A stretch of 64,000 nt of DNA from Rhodopseudomonas palustris. Its GTDB lineage: Bacteria; Pseudomonadota; Alphaproteobacteria; Rhizobiales; Xanthobacteraceae. The position numbers and the translations under genes are program-made. Positions 1 through 6,394 of this stretch are shown in pieces. The number at the start of each line of letters is the position of its first letter. Positions within the stretch are counted from its first letter, which is position 1. The stretch lies in NCBI RefSeq assembly GCF_003031265.1, contig NZ_CP019966.1:2790001-2854000 (forward strand), given 5' to 3'. The notes beneath the pieces are model-generated. The model was not told the origin of the DNA, searched no databases, and saw only the letters and a program-made list of their open reading frames with translations.

Positions 1-1068
1 GCCGGAGCGGCGCAGACCGGGAAGGGGTTTGCTTCGATCTTAACTAACGTCTTGATCACCTTTGAATCCGAGACCTTGCGCCTGATGGCGACAGACATCG
101 ACAGCGCGATTGACGGAGTCGTTCCGGCTGCGGGCCATGCGAACGGGGGCATCACCGTTACAGCTGCGCTGTTTGATCAGCTGGTCTCCGACTTCCCCGC
201 CGGCAGCGACATCACAATCGAATGGGATGACGATGCGCGCATTGTTGTGCGGTGTGGTCGGTCGCGCTTTACGCTTCATGCGCTGCCAGCAGCAGACTTC
301 CCATCAGACGCAGTCAAGGTCGATGGCGGCGTGACCTTCTCGATGTCGGCGGCGCTGCTGCGGCGGACATTGGGGATGGTGTCATTTGCCATGCTCACCG
401 GAAAGGAACGGATGTACTTGCGTGGCGCGTTGTTCGAGCGTCGCGATGGTGTGCTGAGGCTTGTGGCGTGCGATGGCGCCAGGCTTGCCATGGTGACCAT
501 GGGCAGCGTGCCGACTCCTGAGTTTGATGCGGTGTTGGTTCCGGTCGAGATGGTGAACAACATCGTCCGGATGATCGACGCGAAGACGGCGGCCGACGCG
601 ATTCTACACATCACCGGCGCTGCGATTGCCGTCACGGTCGGAAGCATCACCAAGCGGTCGAAGTTGGTCGATGCGCGGTATCCTGACTACATCCGGACAA
701 TCCCAGGCACCAATTCGCACGTTGCGCTGATTGAGGCGGCGGCGCTTCGTCAGAGCGTCGACCGCGTCAATCTCATCAATCGCGCGCAGTCGAACGGGCG
801 CGGGATCAAGCTCTCGTTTGAAGGTGGTGAGATGAAACTGTCCGCCGTCAACGCTGACGTTGGCGATGGTGAGGATCGGCTTGATGTTGAGCAGTGCGAC
901 CCATTCAGTCTGGATATCGGGTTCAACGGCGAATTCCTCAAAGACATGCTCGGAGCAATCGACGCGGATGTGCTTCGGATCAAGATGGCTGGGCCGATGG
1001 ACCCCGCGGTGTTCGAGATCGTTGGCAGAAACGACGCTCTGTTTCTGCTGATGCCTCTTCGTGTTTGA
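1..1068 (+). CDS. dnaN: DNA polymerase III beta subunit (sliding clamp), 5'-truncated by window
   Basis: The reading frame is open from base 1, so the gene starts before the window. A TTG at 52 exists, but the residues upstream of it (ending FASILTNVLI) already match the clamp family, so 52 is not the real start. About 355 residues are visible, close to the full 370-residue length. Clamp hallmarks include LRLMATDIDSAI near the N-terminus, DARYPDYIRTIP in the middle and a C-terminal LLMPLRV resembling the MPMR-type end of bacterial clamps. The protein would form a dimeric ring that holds a polymerase on DNA. A clamp copy at the head of a phage replication operon suggests a phage polymerase or recruitment of host Pol III. 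Confidence 0.85.
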   Translation, partial: AGAAQTGKGFASILTNVLITFESETLRLMATDIDSAIDGVVPAAGHANGGITVTAALFDQLVSDFPAGSDITIEWDDDARIVVRCGRSRFTLHALPAADFPSDAVKVDGGVTFSMSAALLRRTLGMVSFAMLTGKERMYLRGALFERRDGVLRLVACDGARLAMVTMGSVPTPEFDAVLVPVEMVNNIVRMIDAKTAADAILHITGAAIAVTVGSITKRSKLVDARYPDYIRTIPGTNSHVALIEAAALRQSVDRVNLINRAQSNGRGIKLSFEGGEMKLSAVNADVGDGEDRLDVEQCDPFSLDIGFNGEFLKDMLGAIDADVLRIKMAGPMDPAVFEIVGRNDALFLLMPLRV

Positions 1069-1079
1069 GGAGGTGCGCC

Positions 1080-1331
1080 GTGGGTGAGACCTCCTATCCG
1101 TTCTTCCGAATCGCGCGCGCGTTTGGTGTGCCGTATGGCCTGGTGCTGGCCTATCGCGATGCAGTGATCAAGGCCGCCGCGATCAGATTTGTTTCGCTCG
1201 ACTACTGGGAGCGCCGGGCGTGGTCAGCCCTGAGTGGAACGTCAGCCGGCCTCGCCATCGTCTATGCGATCGAGCGTGAAAGCTGGCGGCGGGCTGGTGT
1301 GCTTTATCAGCCCGCAGGTGACCGCGCATGA
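1080..1331 (+). CDS. Hypothetical phage protein, 83 aa
   Basis: The gene starts at GTG 1080, placed just after a strong ribosome site (GAGGAGG) that overlaps the end of the clamp gene. It encodes a small protein with aromatic residues spread through it (GETSYPFFRIARAFGVPYG at the start). The last four bases overlap the start of the next gene (ATGA at 1328), so it is translationally coupled in the replication operon. No family was recognised. The frame extends further upstream, but only inside the clamp gene. Confidence 0.6.
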   Translation: MGETSYPFFRIARAFGVPYGLVLAYRDAVIKAAAIRFVSLDYWERRAWSALSGTSAGLAIVYAIERESWRRAGVLYQPAGDRA

Positions 1332-2665
1332 ACGTGCTCGCGCAATACGCCGAGGCGCGGGAGGTGCTGGCGAAGCTGGCGGCGGGGCTGTCGCGGGCGG
1401 AGTCGTTCGACGAGTGGTCGGCGATGCGGCTCGATCTCGAGCATGTGAAGCTGCAGGCCAAGCTGATCAAGGATCGCGCGCTGCTGATCGAGGCGCAGGT
1501 GACGCAGGTGCGGGCCGAGCGGCGGCTCGGCGCGATGCTGGCGGAAGCGCGGGAGGCGGGAACGCTCGCGGTGCAGAGCCAGGGGCGACGGCCTGCGGCG
1601 GACGTAGCGGCGGAGGAATCCGAAGAGGCGCCGCCGCCGGCGACGCTGAAGGAGATCGGCATCGACAAGAAGCTGGCCGCCCGCGCCGCGGCCGCGGCGC
1701 AGCTCGCCGACGATGCGTTCGAAGAGCTGCTGCAGGCGACGCGGGAAAAATTCGCGTCCGGCAAGGCGATCATCGTCGATCCGATCAAGAGCGCGGAGAA
1801 GACCGCGGACATCCAGCGCCGGCGCGACAACCACGCGGCCCGCACCGTCTCCGGCGGCCGGGTCGAGGATCTGCATCAGCTCGTCCGCGAGGGCCGCAAG
1901 TTCGGCTTCATCGGCATGGACCCGCAATGGCAGTACGCGACCTGGTCGGATGCCGGCGCCGGGCGCAGCGCGGGGATGCACTACAAGACGGAGGATCTGG
2001 ATGCGATCGCGCAGATGCCGGTCGGCGAATTGCTCGCCGATGGCGGCGCGCTCGGCATGTGGGTGGTGGATTGGGCTCTCGATCAGGCCGCCGAGCTGAT
2101 CCGGCGTTTCGGCCTGACCTATATCACGGTGCTGTTCACCTGGGTGAAGACGACGGCACGGGCGAACGAGATCATCGCCAAGCTGCTGGCCGACGGCGTG
2201 TCGATCGACATCGCGGACAATCGGCTGTGGCACTTCGGCCAGGGCCATTGGAGCCGGGCCAACCCGGAAATGTGCTGGCTGGCCACCAAGGGCAAGCCGA
2301 AGCGGCTCCATGCCGATGTGCGGCAACTGATCGTCGCGCCGATCATGGAGCATAGCCGCAAGCCCGACGAATGGCTGGCGCGCGCCGAGCGGCTGTTCGA
2401 GGGCCCGTATCTCGAACTCAACGCGCGCCGCCTTCGGCCCGGCTGGGTGAGCTGGGGTGATGAGCTGGAATTCACCGGGGTGGCGACGGCGATCGATGCG
2501 GGCGTTGCGACGCGCGGCACCCCCACCCGGCTTCGCGATGCTTCGCCGCGGCAAGCTCCCGACCCCTCCCCGCAAGGGGGAGGGGAGACCGATGCCGAGC
2601 CGCTCGATCTGCCGGCGTTTCTGCCCCTCAACAAGGAGAGCAACCATGACGATGCGCAGCCGTGA
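1328..2665 (+). CDS. MT-A70 family adenine methyltransferase-like protein
   Basis: 445 residues. The N-terminal 170 residues are helical and Glu/Arg/Ala-rich. The catalytic half starts near residue 195 with GFIGMDPQWQY, the position of the family DPPW motif, followed by LFTWVKTT and a C-terminal HSRKPDEW and PYLELNAR pair typical of MT-A70 enzymes. The family transfers methyl groups from S-adenosylmethionine to adenine N6, and phage members usually protect DNA from restriction. Here DPPW reads DPQW, so activity is uncertain. Residues from about 397 onward are encoded by a REP-like palindromic element inserted in frame (about 2517-2590) and are probably not part of the fold. Confidence 0.8.
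   Translation: MNVLAQYAEAREVLAKLAAGLSRAESFDEWSAMRLDLEHVKLQAKLIKDRALLIEAQVTQVRAERRLGAMLAEAREAGTLAVQSQGRRPAADVAAEESEEAPPPATLKEIGIDKKLAARAAAAAQLADDAFEELLQATREKFASGKAIIVDPIKSAEKTADIQRRRDNHAARTVSGGRVEDLHQLVREGRKFGFIGMDPQWQYATWSDAGAGRSAGMHYKTEDLDAIAQMPVGELLADGGALGMWVVDWALDQAAELIRRFGLTYITVLFTWVKTTARANEIIAKLLADGVSIDIADNRLWHFGQGHWSRANPEMCWLATKGKPKRLHADVRQLIVAPIMEHSRKPDEWLARAERLFEGPYLELNARRLRPGWVSWGDELEFTGVATAIDAGVATRGTPTRLRDASPRQAPDPSPQGGGETDAEPLDLPAFLPLNKESNHDDAQP
2517..2590. repeat. REP-like palindromic element inside a coding region
   Basis: A C-rich segment ends in a perfect 9-bp inverted repeat, CCCCTCCCC (2563-2571) and GGGGAGGGG (2577-2585), around a GCAAG loop. Hairpins of the CTCCCCGCAAGGGGGAG type are common intergenic repeats in Rhodopseudomonas and Bradyrhizobium genomes. 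This copy lies in frame near the 3' end of the MT-A70-like gene and is translated as Pro, Gly and Arg-rich sequence. Confidence 0.7.
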
Positions 2666-3026
2666 GTTTCTTGGTGTGAAGCTGGTGCCGATGGGCTCGC
2701 GGGTGCGAAGGGCCGTAACAGTGTTTGAGGGCCAGAACTATGTCTATGCGTTGCTCCCGTCTGGATCGGTGGCGGTGAATTCGAGGGACATTTTTCTAGA
2801 TCGGTTCGATCGATGGACATATCTGCGCGCCTCCGTGGCTCGGGATTTGGCGAAGATCGGCGCGGTGACGGACGAGGTGGCCGCCAAGTTCATATCGGAC
2901 GAAGAGTCCGATCCCGCGCGGAAGGAAGCTCGCCGCATCGCCGACGATCTCGAAGCGAACTTGTCCGGCCTCGGCCTCAAGCTCACCCGCGCGCAGCAGC
3001 GTGCGATCGCCAAGCTGACGAAGTGA
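2646..3026 (+). CDS. Hypothetical phage protein, 126 aa
   Basis: ATG 2646 is chosen because it follows an AAGGAGAG ribosome site. The frame overlaps the last 20 bases of the methylase gene. The N-terminal half looks beta-rich (REFLGVKLVPMGSRVRRAV, then QNYVYALLPSGSVAVN) and the C-terminal half is a charged helix. No family was recognised. Its place between the methylase and the TSCPD-like gene suggests an accessory replication or regulatory role. Confidence 0.65.
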   Translation: MTMRSREFLGVKLVPMGSRVRRAVTVFEGQNYVYALLPSGSVAVNSRDIFLDRFDRWTYLRASVARDLAKIGAVTDEVAAKFISDEESDPARKEARRIADDLEANLSGLGLKLTRAQQRAIAKLTK

Positions 3027-3039
3027 GTGGGGCTGACTG

Positions 3040-3522
3040 ATGAACCAGCAAGCGCCGCTCGATAAGCGCTCGGTCGAGATCGCCGACCAGATCGTGCCGG
3101 ACTACCGCGGCGGCCAGCGCAGCTACTCTTGCACGGGCACGATGGCGAAGCGTTGGGGCGCAGCAAACGATGCGGCGCGGCTTGCTTTGGTCGAGCCGTT
3201 CCGCCAGCGCCTCGCCAATCGTCGCCAGCACGAAATGATCGCGGTCGAGCACGATCACCTGCCGTTCAAGGTCGGCATCGGCCGCGAGCGCGACCCAGAG
3301 ACGGGCGAGCTCCGCGCCGTCGCGGAAGTGTTCATCAATGCACAGAAGGTCAATTCCTACATCGACGCGCTGGTGAGCGATGCGGCGATCCTGATGTCGA
3401 TGTTGCTGCAATACGGCTGCCCGGCCGAAGACATCGCCCGCTCGATGAAGCGCACGCCGAGCGGCGAGGCGTCCAGCGTCCTCGGCGTCGCGGCGCGGCT
3501 GATCTGCGAGACGGGGGAATGA
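3040..3522 (+). CDS. TSCPD-domain-like phage protein, 160 aa
   Basis: The C-terminal half (about residues 110-155) reads DALVSDAAILMSMLLQYG, then a Met-Lys-Arg-Thr-Pro-Ser-Gly stretch and SVLGVAARLI. This resembles the TSCPD domain that occurs alone in phages and at the C-terminus of B12-dependent ribonucleotide reductases, where it is thought to bind metal or nucleotide. There is no reductase catalytic domain here, so a stand-alone nucleotide-metabolism or regulatory role is an inference. The stop overlaps the next start (ATGA at 3519). Confidence 0.55.
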   Translation: MNQQAPLDKRSVEIADQIVPDYRGGQRSYSCTGTMAKRWGAANDAARLALVEPFRQRLANRRQHEMIAVEHDHLPFKVGIGRERDPETGELRAVAEVFINAQKVNSYIDALVSDAAILMSMLLQYGCPAEDIARSMKRTPSGEASSVLGVAARLICETGE

Positions 3523-3785
3523 CCGATTCCCCGCGCAGCCCGGTGACGTTTCAGCGGCTCGGCCTGGGGCGCGAGGCGGTGGTGCTGGGGCGGGTGCAGG
3601 TCGGCGAGATCATGGAGATCGAGGGCGATCGTGGCGGCGCGTGCTTTCGGCTGAATTTGCCGGAGGCGAGCACCACCAGCTGGCGCCCGGTGCGCGATCG
3701 CGACGAAGCGCGGCGGCTGTCGCGCGGCCAAGTGAGCGACTGGATCGAAGCCGCAGGCCTGCGGCCGGTGAGGGCGAAGGGATGA
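3519..3785 (+). CDS. Hypothetical phage protein, 88 aa
   Basis: The start ATG at 3519 overlaps the previous stop by four bases, and the end overlaps the next gene in the same way, which supports translation as part of the operon. The protein looks like a small all-beta unit (REAVVLGRVQVGEIMEIE, then ACFRLNLPE) followed by a helix. No family was recognised. Confidence 0.65.
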   Translation: MTDSPRSPVTFQRLGLGREAVVLGRVQVGEIMEIEGDRGGACFRLNLPEASTTSWRPVRDRDEARRLSRGQVSDWIEAAGLRPVRAKG

Positions 3786-4018
3786 GGATTGCTAAGGCGA
3801 AACCGTGCCCGTTCTGCGGATCGACAGACAGCTTTGTTGAGCGGATGAATCTGTCGATGTGGCAGCGGGTCTGCAACGATTGCTTCACGCATGGCCCGTG
3901 TGTTCACGACGACGGCCGTGATCTGAGTGAAGAGCGCGCCGAGGCCGAAGCAACAAGGGAGTGGAACAGGCGTAAGAGGCGGCGGCGCGGCGTCGACGTG
4001 GGGATCTCGATGCGATGA
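3782..4018 (+). CDS. Lar-like restriction alleviation zinc-finger protein, 78 aa
   Basis: The N-terminus has CPFCGS, followed by a second Cys pair CNDC and then TREWNRR, the pattern of Lar family proteins (two CxxC knuckles and a terminal WNRR). Lar of prophage Rac modulates type I restriction so that phage DNA is methylated rather than cut. Function here is inferred from that pattern and from the two neighbouring DNA methylases. The last third is Arg-rich. Start and stop both overlap neighbouring genes by four bases. Confidence 0.7.
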   Translation: MRIAKAKPCPFCGSTDSFVERMNLSMWQRVCNDCFTHGPCVHDDGRDLSEERAEAEATREWNRRKRRRRGVDVGISMR

Positions 4019-4293
4019 CCGCGGCTCCGAATGAAGCTCCTCTGCCGCCACCGGGGAAGACCACGCTGGATGCGATGTATCTGGCGGCGGATAGCGCGAT
4101 GCGGGATGCCGAGGCAGGGCTGGTGCGCTGGCGCGGCGAGGCCGGCACCGATGCCGGCAAGGGGTGGGTGGCGCACTACACCGAGCGGCGCAATGCGTTT
4201 GCCGGCGTGCTGCGGCTGATCGAGAAGATCCGCGTCGATCAGTCGGTGTACGAGGCGCTGTTCCCGCAGGCGAAGGCGAGGGCGCAGCGATGA
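4015..4293 (+). CDS. Hypothetical phage protein, 92 aa
   Basis: The start overlaps the Lar-like stop (ATGA at 4015) and the end overlaps the primase start, so it lies in a tight translational chain. After a Pro-rich N-terminus it is mostly helical (LDAMYLAADSAMRDAEAGLV and RNAFAGVLRLIEKIRVD). No family was recognised. Its position just before the primase suggests a replication accessory protein. Confidence 0.65.
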   Translation: MTAAPNEAPLPPPGKTTLDAMYLAADSAMRDAEAGLVRWRGEAGTDAGKGWVAHYTERRNAFAGVLRLIEKIRVDQSVYEALFPQAKARAQR

Positions 4294-5522
4294 GCGCTGG
4301 AGTTGCCCGCCGCTTTTCCGAAGCCGATCTCGCGCAGATCCGCGAGCGCAATCCGGTGGCGGAGGTCGCCGGGCAATATGTCACCCTGCGGCGCAGCGGC
4401 GCGAGAATGATCGGGCCGTGCCCGGTGTGCGGCGGCGGCGCGAAATCGAAATCGGCGTTCGAGGTGAAGGCGGACGGCGAGACCTGGGTGTGCGCCGTCT
4501 GTAGCGACGGCGGCGATGTCATCCGGCTTGTGGAGAAAATCGAGAACTGCAGCTTTGTCGACGCCTGCGAGCGGCTCGGCGGGCAGCGCAGTGCAGATCC
4601 CGCAGCCGTGGCGCGGCTGGCCGAACAGCGCGAGGCGAAGCGCCTGAAGCGCGAGGCCGATGCCGATCGCTATCGCGAGCAGGAGCGGCGGCGGCTGCGG
4701 AACATGTGGGACGGCGCCGAGCCGCTGCGCGGCACGCCGGCGGAGCGATATCTGACTGCGACGCGCGGGCTGATCCTGCCGGACAAGACACCGGGCCTGC
4801 GCTTCTTGCCCGCCGCGGCTTACTTCCACGGCGAGGAAGAGGACGAGCGCGGGCGGATCAGTCGCGCGGTGCTGCATCGCGGCCCGGCGATGATCGCGGC
4901 GTTCATTCGCGGCGACGGCCGGTTCGGCGGGCTGCACTTCACCTATCTCACCGACACCGATCCGCCGCGAAAACTGGAGCTGATCGATCCGGCGACCGGC
5001 GAGATCCTGCCGGCGAAGAAGATGCGCGGCAGCAAGGCGGGCGCGCATATCCTGTTTGCGCGGGAGAGTTTGCGCGATTGCGCAAACCCGCAAACTGATC
5101 CGAATGCGTGCCAGGCCCGCGTGTTGGTGATCGGCGAGGGGATCGAGACCGTGGGCTCGGTCTATACCGCGCATCGGATCGCCGGCCGCAGCATCGACGA
5201 TTACGCCTGGTGGGCCGCCGGCGATCTCGGCAACCTCGGCGGGCCGCATTTCGAAAACCTGGCGCACCCGACGGCAAAGCAGCCGAACGGGCACCCCAAG
5301 CGCGTGCCGGGCCCGCTGCCGGATCTCGACAAGCCGGGACTGCTGATTCCGGACAGCGTCGAACACCTGACCCTGCTCGGCGACGGCGACAGCGACCCTG
5401 TTCTGACTCACTACGCGATGGACCGCGCCGCCCGCCGCTACGCGCGGCCGGGCCTGACCATTCGCATCGCCTTCGCGCGCGCGGGCGGGGATTTCAATGG
5501 AATGCTGAGGGGCGGGGAATGA
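4290..5522 (+). CDS. CHC2 zinc-finger / Toprim DNA primase
   Basis: 410 residues. A CHC2-type zinc finger lies at about residues 47-78 (CPVCGG and later CAVC). A helical linker follows, then a DUF7146-like region (GTPAERYLTATRGL), then a Toprim-like domain from about residue 270 with VLVIGEGIETVGS and later LLGDGDSD, matching the acidic Toprim residues. The ending GGDFNGML is typical of phage primases of this class. It would make RNA primers for phage replication, working with the SF3 helicase encoded downstream. ATG 4290 overlaps the previous stop and its own stop overlaps the Dam-type methylase start. Confidence 0.85.
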   Translation: MSAGVARRFSEADLAQIRERNPVAEVAGQYVTLRRSGARMIGPCPVCGGGAKSKSAFEVKADGETWVCAVCSDGGDVIRLVEKIENCSFVDACERLGGQRSADPAAVARLAEQREAKRLKREADADRYREQERRRLRNMWDGAEPLRGTPAERYLTATRGLILPDKTPGLRFLPAAAYFHGEEEDERGRISRAVLHRGPAMIAAFIRGDGRFGGLHFTYLTDTDPPRKLELIDPATGEILPAKKMRGSKAGAHILFARESLRDCANPQTDPNACQARVLVIGEGIETVGSVYTAHRIAGRSIDDYAWWAAGDLGNLGGPHFENLAHPTAKQPNGHPKRVPGPLPDLDKPGLLIPDSVEHLTLLGDGDSDPVLTHYAMDRAARRYARPGLTIRIAFARAGGDFNGMLRGGE

Positions 5523-6394
5523 GTGCCCCGACGCGACCGGTTTTGCGCTGGCATGGCGGCAAGTGGCGCATCGCGCCGTGGATCATCTCGTTCTTTCCGA
5601 GGCATCAGATCTATGTCGAGCCGTTCGGCGGCGCGGCGTCCGTGTTGCTCCGGAAGCCGCGATCGCCAGCGGAAGTTTACAACGACCTCGACGGCCGGCT
5701 GGTGAATCTCTTCCGCGTGCTGCGAGATCCCGAGAAGGCATCGGAGCTGCAGCGGCGGATTGGCCTGACGCTCTATGCTCGCGACGAATTCGAGTGGTCC
5801 TACAGCGCGCCGATCGACGATGTCGACGATGCCCACAAGATGATCGTTCTGTCGTTCATGGGGCATGGATCAGACAGCGCCTCGCGCGGCTGTCGCACTG
5901 GATTCCGCGCCAAGATGACGGACGCGCGTGCGCTGCCCTCGAACGCGTGGGCGAACTGGCATCGCTCGGTGCCGGAATTTGTCGAGCGGCTGCGCTCGGT
6001 GACGATCGAGCGGATCGACGCGATGCAGTTGTTAGTTCGCTACGACACCCCGTCGACGCTGCTGTATTTCGATCCGCCGTATCTGCCGGAGACTCGTTCG
6101 TCGCTGATCGGCCGCTCGGCGAACACGCACGGGTATCGGCATGAGATGGATCGGGAGGCGCATGCGGCAATGCTCGATGCGCTGTTGCAGATCAAATCGA
6201 TGGTGGTGCTCTCCGGCTATCCGGATCCGCTGTACGACGAAATGCTTTGCGAGTGGACGCGCTTCGAAAAACGGACCTTGGCGGATGGCGCGCGCGAGCG
6301 CCTCGAGGTGCTGTGGATCAATCCCGCATGCGCCGCGGCGCTCGATCGTGAACACCGCGGGGCGCAGCTCGAGCTGATCGGAGCCGAGGCATGA
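5519..6394 (+). CDS. Dam-type (D12 class) DNA N6-adenine methyltransferase
   Basis: 291 residues, normal length for the family. Motifs in order are LRWHGGKWRIAPWI near residue 8 (SAM region X/I), YVEPFGGAASVLL (motif I), YNDLDG, and the catalytic YFDPPY near residue 180 (motif IV DPPY). It should methylate adenine in a short site, perhaps to mark phage DNA or block host nucleases. Its catalytic motif is intact, unlike the MT-A70-like protein upstream. It sits between primase and helicase with four-base overlaps on both sides. Confidence 0.9.
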   Translation: MSAPTRPVLRWHGGKWRIAPWIISFFPRHQIYVEPFGGAASVLLRKPRSPAEVYNDLDGRLVNLFRVLRDPEKASELQRRIGLTLYARDEFEWSYSAPIDDVDDAHKMIVLSFMGHGSDSASRGCRTGFRAKMTDARALPSNAWANWHRSVPEFVERLRSVTIERIDAMQLLVRYDTPSTLLYFDPPYLPETRSSLIGRSANTHGYRHEMDREAHAAMLDALLQIKSMVVLSGYPDPLYDEMLCEWTRFEKRTLADGARERLEVLWINPACAAALDREHRGAQLELIGAEA

